This document shows positions 22,589-34,808 of a stretch of DNA of 64,000 nucleotides, in pieces. The notes beneath the pieces were generated by a model. That model did no database searches. It was given only the letters and a program-made list of their open reading frames with translations, and had not been told where the DNA came from. The DNA is from Psococerastis gibbosa (Eukaryota > Arthropoda > Insecta > Psocodea > Psocidae). Numbering within the stretch: position 1 is the stretch's first letter; every line of letters begins with the position of its first letter. The position numbers were made by a program, and so were the translations under genes. The stretch lies in NCBI GenBank assembly GCA_963971405.1, contig OZ020484.1, positions 53,493,151 through 53,557,150 on the forward strand, written 5' to 3'.

Positions 22589-23198
22589 CATTGGCGTAAA
22601 TTCCCAAAATTTCTGGGGGGGGGGGGGCTTTAGGACCCCAAGACCTTGTTCCCCCGGAGAAAAAATCTATAAATGGGCCCAAATTAGTGAGGTTTTACGC
22701 ATGTTATACCTTGGAGAAAGGGGAGCCCGGGGGTCCCCCTGGAGAAAAAAAAATGATAATTGGGCCGAAATTAGTGAGGTTTTACGAATATTCTATTCTG
22801 GAGGAAGGGGGGCGCGGGGGTCTTCCCCGGAGAAAAAACTGATGAATATAGGCCCAAATTAGGGGGGTTTTACGCATTTTGCAAGCAGTACAGTTGCGAT
22901 TTTACAGACGAATAAACCTACCACTGAGGGGGGCCCGGGGGTCTCCCCTGAAAGAAAATTTTGAAAACATAGGTCTGAAATATTGGGGTTTTAAGCAGTT
23001 TGAGTGATATATTTTTGTGAAAGTACTTGGTCAATATGTTGGTTTTTTTCATGATGTCTTTCATGTGAAAATGTAAGCCTACCAAGAATTAATTTCCCTT
23101 TTGTTATGGTGGATATTATGCCTTTCGCCTCCATAACGTCATAGTCACCAGAAATCCTCAGGGAGGGGGGGGGGCAGAACCCCCTATTTACGCCAATG
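22589..23198. repeat. Repeat bounded by CATTGGCGTAAAT ends
   Basis: Begins CATTGGCGTAAATTCCC and ends ATTTACGCCAATG, a 13 bp terminal inverted repeat. Inside are tandem-like units of CCGGGGGTC ... GGTTTTACGCAT at about 22710, 22800 and 22925. A related copy is at 42942-43391. The flanking octamers do not match, so insertion cannot be proven here. Confidence 0.65.
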
Positions 23199-23849
23199 TT
23201 TGCAAGCAGTACAATAATTGAGATAATATTATAACGACGGATGAACCTACAATTGAGGAGGGCGCCGGGAGTCTCACCCGGAGAAAAATTTGGAAAAAAT
23301 AGCTCTGAAGTATTGGGGTTTTAAGTATTTTGAGTAATATATTTTTTGTGAAAGTACTTGGTGAATATGATGATATGTAAAATAAGCATACTAAGAATTA
23401 ATTTCCCTTTCATTATTATTGATACTATGCCTTTAGCCTGAATAACGTTTTTGTCACCAGAAATCCAATGGTTCTGTCAAGACATTTTTATCATGGTCCT
23501 TAATTTTCAACAATGGAATAAAATTAGATTATGCTTTCTTTATACCTGTACTCAAAAATAATATACAAATTTTAAGATTTTTTGTAGGTACTAAAAAATA
23601 CATGTGATTTTGGGGTAGTCTTAAACCTCACCACGTATCACCAAGGGGGAGGGGGGTTAAAAAATGTTAAAAAAAACATCACGTGATTAATAATAATTAA
23701 TGGACGGCCCCATAGTATTGTATATAATTTAGTTTTGAATGCTCGCACCATCTATGACATGATTTTAGAACCTTGGGAGGACCTGTGGCGCCAACCAAGT
23801 GCTGGATCGATATCAGAGAATGGCGGCCGGGACGAGTGTTGTGATGTGA
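23199..23849. other. Repeat remnants upstream of the fucosyltransferase
   Basis: 23199-23440 repeats the GGGGTTTTAAG / GTGAAAGTACTTGG blocks seen at 22980-23110. After 23711 unique sequence begins, and the missing first exon and promoter of the downstream gene may lie here. I cannot identify a start exon with confidence. Confidence 0.4.
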
Positions 23850-23883
23850 CGCCAAACTTCCACCGTGTTTACGTGGATTGTAG

Positions 23884-24743
23884 GAGAGGGCCCCCGCCCC
23901 AGAAGGAACACCCTGCCTCACAGAAGCGGCCAGAACCTCTTAGGAATCGCCATAGTCCTCGCGGTTGTCATCATCCTCCTTATTCATGTCACAGTGCTGC
24001 CCCTGTACGAGGTGACGCCGAGGCAGACGTCCCAGCGGCGCCCCACACTCGGCGAGCACGAACAAACGCTATGTACGTCTAATCTGAAACCAGCTCACAT
24101 CCGGTGGAAGAGGGCCTGCCCTAGGGATGGCATTGTCACTGTCGCGCAGGGGGGTCGGCTCGGCAACCAAATGTGGGAGTACGCTTCCGTTTGGGCTGTT
24201 GCGAGGCGCACAGGCCTCGAACCCTTTGTCCCGAGATGTCTTCGAAGAGCCCTTGACCAAGTTTTTGCTGAACTAACGGTTCCTGATATGGGTGGTATCG
24301 CCCACTGCCCAGTCTTGTGGCACGACGCTGCCCGAGCTCCAGAACACTGGGCGAGAATCAACCAGTCCATTGTTCTCCCGCGCTTCATTATTCTTCCGGA
24401 AATAGTGTTGACTTGGGTGGATGATATCCGGAGAGAGTTTCAGTTTCGACCACGGTTACTGGAGGGGGCCCAGGCCATTTTGAAAAAGGCTGGTCATGAC
24501 CGGGAGAATGTCACTTTTGTAGGGATCCATGTTCGCAGGACCGACTATGCTTACTATCTGCTGCGCACAAGAAATGTTGGCTTAGCTGAGGAATCCTTTT
24601 ACAAGCAAGCCATGAACTACTTCCGGGGGCAGTACCATACAGTTAAGTTCATTATCGTCAGTGACGATATGGCGTGGTGTCAGGAAAAGCTAACCAGTCC
24701 AGACGCGGTGCTGGCCACCAAAAAAGGAGGCTCCCCTGCACAG
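23884..24743 (+). CDS. Galactoside alpha-1,2-fucosyltransferase-like (GT11), main exon
   Basis: This would be a type II Golgi enzyme moving fucose from GDP-fucose to the 2-position of terminal galactose. A hydrophobic anchor LLGIAIVLAVVIILLI comes first, then a stem and the GT11 hallmarks GGRLGNQMWEYAS and GIHVRRTDYAYY (the HxRRxD nucleotide-sugar motif), and FIIVSDDMAWC. The exon ends CCTGCACAG|GTAAGC in phase 0. The open frame reaches back to a TGA at 23847, but no in-frame ATG precedes the anchor. I therefore place the exon start after a TAG acceptor at 23881-23883 (approximate). With the second exon the visible protein is ~350 residues, usual for GT11. Codon use is GC-richer than the surroundings, as expected for a real gene. 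Confidence 0.85.
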
Positions 24744-24854
24744 GTAAGCTCAATACAAATTCCATGAAAAAATAATTCCTTTCGGCTCTGCCCGAGCAAG
24801 TGTAGGGAGATTTCATATGTAAAAGGTTTCTCTCTCCCTTATAACTGCTGACAA

Positions 24855-25057
24855 CGTAAATAAATAAATAAATGACGACTTTTTTTTCAATTACTAAGCC
24901 AACCTAGCGGAGTTAGGGCTATAATGCTCTCTCTTACACTCAACTAGGAAAGCCCGAGACTCCGAAGCATGGCCGCAATATGTAACTAGTGTAGGACTCG
25001 AACCTACAACATTTCGGATGAAAATCAGAGTCAGTTCCACTATTCTACATATTGTAC
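24855..25057 (-). repeat. tRNA-derived SINE in fucosyltransferase intron
   Basis: Second copy of the SINE at 3041-3272. The minus strand has a degraded A box near 25045, an intact GGTTCGAGTCC B box (about 24994-25004), the GCTAGGTTGGCTTAGTAATT block and an AAAT-type tail. Confidence 0.8.
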
Positions 25058-26009
25058 TATTTATTATTTAAAAAATTAATAAAAACCACACACAACAACA
25101 TTGAAAACCTGGTATCTCAGCGAAATTATCCTTTATACACTCAACAAGCAATCATGCACATGCGTCAGTACAGTACACGTGTAAACACTGAAATAAAAAC
25201 TAGAACATATTTCGCCTTGTCTAGGCAAGGGGATGTGCACTCATTTTTATACCAAGCTTCGGAGTGGTGGGGGTTTAGGCGGGCTCAACCTCACACCTGA
25301 TTGGCTCCCTGCTACCTCAACCTGATTTCTTGATGATGACGTCATTTTCTTTGCTGTAGTCTAGTTTAAGGCAGGATACCATTATTCTGTTGACCTTTAG
25401 TCCTTCTTCTTTTCCGTTGTAGTTTTGCGGGTGTTTCTAGATTTCAATAGCCTCTCTGTGTGATCGGAGGCAGTATTAAGTAGTTGAAGACAGCTAGTAC
25501 TGCAGCATCCTGAAAACTTATTGTATGACCTGTTTGTGTTAGAACAGGCGCAGCAATAGCAGGCTTTTGCGACTGTAAAAGACGGCAATCACGTTTGTGT
25601 TCGTTCTGGCCTTCAAGCTACGTTTTGTAGTACTTATAGGTACTTTATACATACATAAACTTCTCCACACGAACACGGAGTCCTGTAAACACCTGCTTAC
25701 GTCAGTGGGTCCCGGCTATCTTTGGCTGGCCTGAACATACTATTTAATTGTCGTGTCGTGTAGGCTTGTAATTAATAGTCTTCACGGTTTGCCGTAAGAA
25801 GAGTTTACATTTGCGATCTGAGACTCGTTTGATGAACGGTAGGCAGAGAATGCCATTAGTGCTCGGTGGTTCGGCGTGCCAGACTGACGTGTTCATCCGG
25901 GGTCACAATAGGTGAACCAAATTTTCTACAACGGGAACTCAAAAAAAAAAACCTTTCGGCTCTGGCCGATCAGGAGTAGGGTGATTCCGCAGACCCTGCT
26001 TTTCCTCTA

Positions 26010-27265
26010 CGCTACCTACGCAATGTATGTAATAAAAAATAAAACACACCACACCATCAACACACAAAACACTCTTGTGTTCCAAATTTCGAACCACAAT
26101 GCCGACCATGAAATTTTTGTTTGTCAAATTATTTTCATTTTGACTGGATGCCATCTTAAAATGGTCGATTTGTCGTAAAAAGCGGTGATTACCATTATCG
26201 TAGATAATAATACGAACTTTCAGTCAGATTTTAATTCTTTTCTCTGCGACCAATATTAACTGAGATATGAATTATACAAGGTTTCAATAGGCCACCATCT
26301 TTTAACTAAATAGTGGATCTAGCTGGTTAACAAACTCGATCAAGGCATTTGTATAGTCAATTTTTGTGCCAAGTTTAATCAAAATCGGATAATATTTACG
26401 GAAGTTAGAGTGTTTCCTAAAATTGATATACATACTGTTCGCCCAGAAAAGTTTGCAAATGCACAACAGAATATCCCGTAATTCCTTCCCAAGTCCCGCC
26501 TCTCCATGTAAATTCCCTATGCTGCATTTTCAAATCCGATAGAACTACTTTGCATGTGTTTGTATACACAAAACTTATGGGGGTTCCATTCCAAATTTAA
26601 TGCATTAAGGTCACAAGTGGACATTGCTTATTATTATATTATTTGGTAAGACTTACCACTCTTTTCTGTGGTCTGAATGCCCTTAACTTGAAATTAACTG
26701 TCTACTTTCAAATTGATCCATTTTATAATACAGTATAGTGAGAAGAAAATTTTATAAATTTCTCAAATTGAAGAAACGCACTAATAATATTTATAACAAT
26801 AGCATTGCTTTGATTTTGTTCTATGATGACCCTAAGACCGTTCCACTAACGGTGCTACAATAGTTGAAGACAATTAACTAACATTCAGAAAATTTTAATT
26901 TTGATATTGGAGTTGTGAATTCGTAAAAAGTGCAACAGATCGACAATTTTAGCTAAAAAAATAAGCAATGTCCACTTGTGACCTTAATGCATTAAATTTG
27001 GAATGGAACCCCCATAAGTTTTGTGTATACATACACATGCAAAGTAGTTCTATCTGATTTGAAAATGCAGCATAGGGAATTTACATGGACATGCGGGACT
27101 TGGGAAGGCATTACGGGATATTCTATTGTGCATTTGCAAACTTTTCTGGGCAAACAGTATATGTAAATATATATATATAACATTTTGAACGGGGGGTGGT
27201 TTTAGGCTCAGGTGGTCATGAAATGAAAAGTTGTGATGAAATTTTCCGAAAGTCGAACATCTCAA
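26010..27265 (+). repeat. Repeat D, copy interrupted by a foldback
   Basis: 26080-26425 and 27165-27260 match 39590-39930 and 39990-40085 in the same order (GATTTGTCGTA, ATTATCGTAGATAA, TTAACTGAGATAT, AATCGGATAATAT, then GGTCATGAAATGAAAAGTTG). The 39.6 kb copy lacks the central segment and so serves as an empty site. Confidence 0.75.
26435..27165. mobile_element. Foldback element, ~200 bp inverted ends, inserted in repeat D
   Basis: ACTGTTCGCCCAGAAAAGTT at 26435 is mirrored by AACTTTTCTGGGCAAACAGT ending near 27165. Arms include TGCATTAAGGTCACAAGTGG and its complement. The middle (26640-26960) is unique and AT-rich, with no coding capacity. The homologous copy at 39.9 kb has no such insert. 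Confidence 0.8.
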
Positions 27266-27560
27266 TAGGCTTAGGTAGATGAATCTTCCTAAAACCTATA
27301 GACACGGCACTACAACCGAATGGGCATACGGCACGAGAAATAAGCCGGGCTATACGTCCCCGCATTCACACATGAGCTTCTTCTAACACAAACAGTACAT
27401 GCAATAAGTTTTCAGGATGCTATATAGTACTATCCACAACTGCTTCATACTACATATGGTCAACAGAATATATGTTATCCAGATAATCCAGTCTTATACA
27501 AGACTACAGCAAAAAAATGACGTCATCATCAAGAAATCAGGTTGAGGTAGGCGGTAGCAG

Positions 27561-27875
27561 CAGTCCCGAGCCTAGGGGGTGGCGAAGTGGGCCTGCGCCA
27601 ACGGCGCAGCCCCAAGGGACGCAAAATTGACCCCCGGAAACATTCCATTTTCCTATGGGTACTAAGCGCTCTCAGAAAAAAAAACTCTAAGAGTATAAGG
27701 AAGACTGGAAATAATGGAATAAGTTAATACGGAAAAATAAGTGAAAAGGCGCAAAAATTTTCTTGTGACAATCTTCGATAGAAGAGGCATTAAAAGAAGA
27801 AGACTATATTAATATATTGGAGAGCGCAAATTCTTCACCTTGCCACCAGCGCAAAAGTACCTCGGCCCGGCACTG
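27561..27875. mobile_element. hAT-type MITE with exact 8 bp target-site duplication
   Basis: Ends CAGTCCCGAGCC and, inverted, CAGTGCCGGGCC. GGTAGCAG is present at 27553-27560 and again at 27876-27883. The undisturbed left arm of the host element has this site once (near 25306-25313). 315 bp, noncoding. Confidence 0.9.
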
Positions 27876-28204
27876 GGTAGCAGGGAGACAATCAGGTGTG
27901 ACGATGACCGCGCCTCCACCCCCACCACCCCGCAGCTTGGTATATATATCAGTGCACATTCCCTTGCCCAAACAGTTCCTGCTGAGCCGCCGAGATACAT
28001 TCTTAGAGTCTACGCAGTTACACTGAAGATATCGACCGCAGATGATAACGAAACGGTTGGAAGTACGCTTTCAGGACGATCACGGCCTATTATCCCGGAT
28101 TCCATTGTTCGTCAAGGAACTCCGGTCGTGAAAGTCTTTGTAATTATTTTGTCACGTTTCTGTTTGATTGCTTACATTAGTACATCTATCGATTTTCCTT
28201 GCAG

Positions 28205-28390
28205 GATTTAGCGACGTTAGCAGCTTGCAATCACACCATCATCGACTACGGGACATTTGGTGTATGGGGCGCCATTCTGGCCGGAGGGGAATCCATCGTC
28301 TACAACATCTCAAAGCATTCTTCGGTCAGGGTGGCACAATTACTGCCCCGCTGGCAAGTTGTAAGCTGGGGTAACGCATCGGCAGCTTAG
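28205..28390 (+). CDS. GT11 fucosyltransferase, last exon
   Basis: Follows a CTTGCAG acceptor, in phase with the exon ending at 24743, and stops at TAG 28388-28390. It encodes 61 residues with CNHTIIDYGTFGVWGAILAGG-like sequence, the C-terminal GT11 motif (usually S-T-F-G-W-W; here G-T-F-G-V-W) that closes the donor site. The protein ends 40 residues later, normal for the family. Without this exon the main exon would lack an essential motif, which supports the splice. Confidence 0.85.
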   Translation, partial: DLATLAACNHTIIDYGTFGVWGAILAGGESIVYNISKHSSVRVAQLLPRWQVVSWGNASAA

Positions 28391-31150
28391 TAAGTATAGG
28401 AAGCATACTGTTGCCATGGCCGCAGTGAAGGCAGATTGATTGGGGAAAGGAGGACCCACCTATTTTCCAACTCCAACAATACGTTATCTAAACTATATCT
28501 TTTTACAACTGAGCTGAATTGCTACCTAAAACCAGAGGCTGAACGAACCATAACCCCCGTCACCCCCGTGGCGAGCCCGCGGGAATTATTGGTAATATTT
28601 TACGGTTTTTATTTTTGTTCCAACAATAATTTATTTTCCTACTCCAATCAACAAATATTTTGTCTAATCCCCCTTTTATACACTCCGAACAATATTCGAT
28701 CCAATAAATGTGAGTCCAACAAATATTCGAATGTGTCATAATACTTCAACATAAACATTCCAAAAATTTCTTCGATTGAATAAATATGGAGTGTATATAG
28801 TAAGGGCCAATTATCTGTAAATTGTTAATGAAAAATATGTAAATTCAAATGTTCAGTTAGCATCCATAACACAATTGTGTTTGTTTTGCTGTGTTTTAAA
28901 TCTTCCATTTTGCTTGTCTATAAAATTTACTTTTGGGCTTAATTTCTAATTAAAAACCAATTATTAAGGAGGTTCCCCCTACCTCCCTTTCGCAACGCCA
29001 CTGACTGTGGCATGTTACCTCTCTGGATGACCGAAACAGAGAGTAGCCTGTCGCGCTATGTGGGGTACCATCACATTAATGCCTTTTTGTTTGCCATGGA
29101 ATGCAAATACTTTAGATATTCAGATATTTCGACGACAGTGGTTATCATTGGTCAGCACTACAATTTCCCTGCACATTTTAAGCGAAATATGTCAGTTAAG
29201 GTAATTTTTTACTCTATTGACGAAAATAACCAACAACACTACCTGATGTATGATGGCCTGTATCAATAGGGTAGTAGTATACTGTACGAACAATTATCAA
29301 ATTAGGTGGATACTGCAGAATGCTTTTGAAATTTAAAAAAAAATAGGAAATAGGCACCCAGAAATCTGATACTTATAACATTCCTTTATTAATTACTAAT
29401 AAGCCCGTTGATACAAAGATTTAATTAGAAAACTGTTGTGTACCAAAATAAAAATGGGTACCTTAAAATATGATGCATGTAATGCATGAATACGAATTTG
29501 GATAGTCTTCTATCGTTCACCTTGAATAGATATAGTGCATTTAAAGACATAGGATTTTGGGCTGATAATTGTAATGACGGCATCCATGGCCACACGCCAA
29601 TAATGGCCGATTGTGATGTTGCCTGGCAAAAGGCTACTTTCTGTTATATTATAATCCGAAATAATAATCAATGCCGAGAACACAAATTGCCAAAATTAAG
29701 TGCATTTATTGTTTAGCATATTAATGTAATATATGTGGCTGGTACCTATTGTGGCAAACTTTATCTATTATTCGTATCAAGAAAATTGTAAATTGAATAG
29801 GTACTATTCAATTTTATTTTTAAACTTATATACTCGTACGACTGCGCACAGTCACATTTCAAACTATTTTTTAAATTAAATACTATACTATATGTAGCAG
29901 TGTCAAAGATGTTGATTGAAATTATTTATACTCTGTATGTACCGTACGATAACTTATTTTATTGTTGCCAAAATTATAGAAACGATAATGATAGTCTGTA
30001 ATAATTGCCATTTCAAATTGATTTATAAAATAGTATTTTTTGTAAGTGAGTCTACTTGTTTATGGAAGATCGGAGTCAATTTATTTTTGCCGTGCACATG
30101 CATCAGTGTTGTGTAATATCAGCACATACAGTATAAGCTATACAGCATAATTTAGGTATCGTAACTTAATGCCAATTTCGTTTTATTATCTATTTACAAT
30201 AATTATAATTGTTAACACACCGGTTTTTCCTTCTTGATTTTCTTTTATACAAATTAATATTATATTATACTAAGGTATAATGCAGACCTAAACTACTTCG
30301 TACTAAATTCGTACCAAAAATTTGTCACGCCCAGTTGATATTTTGTGCAGTGAAAACTGCAATACAACATACCTAGCACGACTCAGATTTAGGTTTAAAT
30401 TCCATAAGAGGAATGGTTGCACAATAGTTTTCAATTGGTTTTGCAAATTCGAGTTCCTCAAAAATTGTTGCTGCTATCTCAACTTTTTTCCCAATAAAAA
30501 TTGTCATAGCTGTTTCGACAAAGAGCAGTACCAAGCTATTGTACCTAGATACAGTACAGTTACATATTGCAATGACATGCATATTCTAACTCTATATCTC
30601 CCTTTTTTTGCTCATAAGAATAGTAGCTCGTAGGCTACTTAATGCAGCAAAACCTGCCAACAAGACACAATTTTATACTGTACTGTCGATAAGACCAAAC
30701 TGCCACATTTACTCCAAGGAAAGTTATAAACAAGTTGTTACTCGTAGCCTCGAATGGGAAATCCGAGAAATAGCAGCACCATCGAGTGACTGGAAATATA
30801 AGTTAACTAACTTATCTGTCAGATTGGCAGTAACTAAAATTACATTTCTGCCATTTTCCGCTGACTTTCAAGAAACCTTACACAAATTTAAATTTACTGG
30901 ATTGCCTTTTTTCATCATTCTTTAGCTCTTTTGGCTTTCTTTTGACGGTTGATCCCCTGCACCGAGCGAGAATGCTCCCATTACAGTAGATTGGTATAGG
31001 CAATAGGCCTAGTGTTTTATAAACAGCGCGATCCCTCTATTTTACGGTCACTATTGCCACCTGGGATGCCCTTGTTGCAAGCACACAGAGAGAACGGATG
31101 TAGACACATTTTCAATATTGTAGACAAATGCAACCCACAACCCACTCGTC
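28391..31150. other. Downstream region, nothing recognised
   Basis: AT-rich, with short frames that lack any domain. It probably includes the 3' UTR of the fucosyltransferase; AATAAA-type signals are too frequent here to choose one. Confidence 0.35.
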
Positions 31151-31159
31151 TGTCTTCTA

Positions 31160-31665
31160 AAGTTCCACTAGAAAGACCGTGCGGTTGTGAGCCCCTACAT
31201 GCAGTGAGAGCTCAACTAATAACGTAAGAGTGGCTGGCATGAGTGGTATCATAATATCACGCAGAAGCCGCTTTTACGTTTTTTTTTTTTTTTTTTTTTA
31301 ATTGGGGTACAGGTGTTACCCGTGTGCACTTAAGCCTATTGGCCTATTATGCCCCCTACAACAAAGTATCTACATCACTTCTACATCACTTTCTCGAGGC
31401 CTATCTCCCTCAGGAGAGCCAGGATCTTGAGAGGATTCAGAACGAACAAGACGTAGTCAGAGAGGCTGAGCCTCTCTTAATTGCCCTTCCACTCCTAATA
31501 ATACCATTTCGGCTGAAGTTTCCACTGCAACATGGAGGGGTGGGAAGTCCAGTACTATCTCCATTGCTGCAGTGGGACAGGATTGAATAGCCCCCGTACG
31601 CTCTTAGTTGACCTCTCAAAACTAGGAGGGGTTTACAAGCGCACGGTCTTTCCCTTGCAACGTTA
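31160..31665. repeat. Possible inverted-repeat element
   Basis: GAAAGACCGTGCGGTTGTGAG at about 31171 is mirrored by TTTACAAGCGCACGGTCTTTC ending near 31653. Short, imperfect arms; target duplication not seen. Confidence 0.45.
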
Positions 31666-32510
31666 GACGAGAGTGAGGGCGCCTTTTTCTACTACATACG
31701 AGTACACAAATGAAAATCAATAATTGATGGGTTGCTTGAAAGTGAGTAGGCATACCCCTGTTTTCTCCGCGGACATGCAACAACGGACCATACTGCTGTA
31801 CCTACAGTCTCTTGTATAGCAAATTTTCTCTATTTTTCTGTAGCCCTATTTCTTTGTAACGTAAGACTGAGTGCTACTTTAGAAACAGTACGCGGTAGAT
31901 TTTCAAAAAATTTCCCTCCATCAGTTCTAAAAATTATGTACAGTAGCCAATATGTTTTTTTTTTAGATATTCGTTGTTATTTAATCTTTTAGTGTTGTTT
32001 TCTAAAGGTTAGTTCATAGTTGAAAACTAATTTGGGCAGAATAAGCATAGGATTATGTTTGTAAACAATGCTGGTGATGATCAAGAAGTTTGAAAGTTGA
32101 TATCATTCGATTAAAGAATTTTATTGACGTGCACTATTGCCGCAAGTTATAAGGAAAGTTTCACTCCAAATAAAATTGGGGCTTGGGGTTTTCAGACTTT
32201 CAGTACTGTATAACAATATAGCTAGTATAATCCTGTTTTGTCTTGTTCCCATTGATAATTTCCTATGGTAATATCAGAAAGCACTTAGGACTGTTTTGTT
32301 CGAAATTTGCCAGAAAAACTATAGTGGGCTTCTGCATTCATTAACTAAATGTAAAAATAACGTGAGCATAATGCTTGTTTGGATGCCAAAATATTGAACG
32401 TTATCACGGTTTTGATAAATTTCATTGGTTTATTTTCTGTGAAAATTAATGTTCAAAATATGTAGGTTATGGAGGTAATGTACATACTGTACGTATGAAT
32501 CGAAATTACG
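31666..32510. other. Unassigned stretch
   Basis: AT-rich with no supported feature. Confidence 0.35.
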
Positions 32511-33632
32511 TTTAGTGGAGTGCAATAAGACAAAAAAATGGTGAAACCTCGGAATCCAGGGACAGTCCTTGAATATTTATAAAAAATTGTGGTATATAGA
32601 AAAATGTTAAAAAAACATTTTTGCCCGCTCTCATTTTTTAACTACAGGGTGTGGCACCATAACTTTTTGCTTTGTAATGCGCGCCATTCGGTCGGATTAT
32701 GTCGTAACGGAGTGAGAGAGGCGGGACTATAAAGTTCTGTCTTACATAATTTTGAAGATCAAAACATTTAGATCACGTCTTCCAATCTCGATACAATGAG
32801 TATTAGTGGAGCGCCGTGAGTAAAACAAAAATGGTAATGCCTCGGAATTCAGTCAATATATATTTATACAAACTTTGAAAACGTGTTTTTAATAGTATAT
32901 AGAAAAATGTTTAAAAAAAATTTTTGACTCCTCTCAATTTTAAACTACAGGGTTGCCATTTTTTTTTTTTTTTTTACTCACGGCGCTCAACTAACACTCA
33001 TTGTATCAAGATTGGAAGACGTGATCTTAATGTCTTGATCTTCAAAATGTGTAAGATAAAACTAAATATAGTACTGCCTCTCGAACGAGACCCCTAACAC
33101 CCTGTTACAACATAAACCGACCAAATGGCGCGCATTACAAAACAGCAATTAATGCTGTTGTAAGTAAAAATAGAGGGCGGGCACAAAAACATTTTTTAAC
33201 ATTTTTCTATGTAGCCTACCACTAACAACTCATTTTCAAAATTTTTATAAATATTCATGGACTGTCCCTGGATTCCGAGGCTTTTCCTTTTTTTTTTGAC
33301 TTACGGCGCTCCACTAATACTCACTGTATGGAGAATGGGGTACGTGATCTAAATGTTTTGATCTTCGGAACTATGTACGCCTTAGATGAAAGTGTATAGT
33401 CCCACCTCTCGAACGAGACCATAAACACTTCGCTACAACATCCACCGACCGAATGGCGTGCATTACAAAAAGGGGAAGTTATGCTGGCACACCCTATAGT
33501 TAAAAATTGAGAGCGGGCAAAAAAATTTTTTTAACATTTTTCTATATACCACTAACACATTTTCAAAATATTTATAAATATTCATGGACTGTCCCTGGAT
33601 TCCGAGGTTTTTGTCTAATTGTACTCCACTAG
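32511..33632. repeat. Four-segment foldback (two forward, two inverted units)
   Basis: It begins TAGTGGAGTGCAATAAGACA and ends TGTCTAATTGTACTCCACTA. A ~300 bp unit (CGGAATCCAGGGACAGTCC ... GATCACGTCTTCCAATC ... GAGTATTAGTGGAGCG) occurs forward at about 32518, forward and shortened at about 32820, inverted at about 32970-33300 and inverted again at 33300-33630. Noncoding. Confidence 0.85.
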
Positions 33633-34808
33633 TTTATATTGTAGCCTGGTTGCTTACTGATAAGACCGTGTCAATTATTTTTCATTTGGCTGACTAATAA
33701 ATTAGGGTGATCCACATTTCATTTATTCATTTATTTCAAAATGATTAAATAAATTTCAATTTCCTTAAATTAGCCTCCTAGCTTATTCCACAATAGTCAA
33801 TAGTAAACATGGTATTGACGGACATTTCAATTTTACTCTATGCCATTGTTAAAATTGATCAATGATCATAGAGTAAAATCACGGGCTGCAAACAATTACA
33901 AACTAAAATGGCGTCATGGAATATGTTAAGTAGGCCTACAAACATTTTATATTTTATTGTTTATAAAACAATTTTCATCCATTAAACAGATCGGTGAAGG
34001 TCGATCTTACTTCGGATCTCCTACTATTATTAGGTTTTATTAAAAAGTAATAAGTGTACGAAGAAAACAAATACAAGCAAAATACAAGCAACAAAACAAA
34101 TTTCAAAAATTTGGCGCATATGTGTCAATAGAAGAAAAGTGATCAATAGTTGCAAAAAACATGTGGAATTTAGTGTATCAATGAAAAATGGAAATTTCCG
34201 TCAATACCATATTTACTATTGACTATTAACGTATGTGGAACAAGCGCCTAAAGAATAGGGCTAATGACATGCTTACATGTAAACATTCATTTTATTTACC
34301 ACTTGTTTCTAATCATTTTCGATTATTTCGAATTTCAACGCCTTGAATGTTTTGACTTAATGTTAAACTTAAGAAAATATACGAATTAATAATTATTGTT
34401 AAATGGTGGGGATTCCACATACGTCAACAGTCCATAGTATAAATATGGCATTGACGGGAATTTCCATTTTTCATTGATACACTACATTCCACATGATTTT
34501 TCAACTATTGATCACTTTTCTTCTATTGACATGTATGCGCCAAATGTTTGAAATTTGTTTGCATTTGTTTTTGGAAATTTTGCTTGTATTTGTTTTCTTC
34601 GTACACTTATTACTTTTTAATAAAACCTAATAATAGTAGGAGATCCGAAGTAAGATCGACCTTCACCGATCGGTTTAATGGATGAAAATTGTTTTATAAA
34701 CAATAAAATATAAAATGTTTGTAGGCCTACTTAACATATCCCATGACGCCATTTTAGTTTGTTATTGTTTGCAACGCGTGATTTTACTCTATGATCATTG
34801 ATCAATGA

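Larger units (their letters stand above)
21092..23711. mobile_element. 2.6 kb element bounded by GGGGCYGTCCATTAAT inverted ends
   Basis: The left end GGGGCTGTCCATTAATCACG is mirrored on the right by ATTAATGGACGGCCCC (ending 23711). On the right, TCACGTGATTAATAATA intervenes. ATA flanks both sides (21089-21091 and 23712-23714), compatible with a 3 bp target duplication. The interior contains a THAP-like frame and the GGCGTAAAT-bounded repeat. It could be one autonomous-derived element or two solo ends brought together; the class is not determined. Confidence 0.5.
25205..27985. mobile_element. Large terminal-inverted-repeat element with ~350 bp arms
   Basis: The left arm (about 25205-25560) matches, inverted, 27360-27560 plus 27884-27985. 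Shared blocks include AACCTGATTTCTTGATGATG, GCATCCTGAAAACTTATTG, TTTGTGTTAGAA and AAGCTTGGTATA. The right arm is split by a hAT MITE. The interior holds another repeat with its own foldback. No transposase seen. Confidence 0.75.
24744..28204 (+). other. Fucosyltransferase intron (3.46 kb) with nested transposons
   Basis: GT at 24744 and AG at 28203-28204 (TTTTCCTTGCAG), phase 0. It contains a SINE, a large terminal-inverted-repeat element interrupted by a hAT MITE, and a further repeat carrying its own foldback insertion. These are listed separately. Confidence 0.8.

Noticed and set aside
22464..22862. 132-codon glycine/arginine-rich frame
   Set aside because: Read-through of G-runs and CCGGGGG repeat units; composition artefact.
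23735..24082. 115-codon frame overlapping the start of the fucosyltransferase exon
   Set aside because: It overlaps the GT11 frame in another phase and has no domain. Its upstream ATG was considered as a start exon, but no splice could be justified.
27840..28211. 123-codon frame in the fucosyltransferase intron
   Set aside because: It crosses the hAT target duplication and inverted-arm sequence; no domain and no conservation with the other arm's frame.
28436..31227. Several 60-105 codon frames downstream of the fucosyltransferase (for example 28436-28741, 30322-30633, 30608-30925)
   Set aside because: AT-biased composition, no motifs, no splice context; expected by chance at this length.
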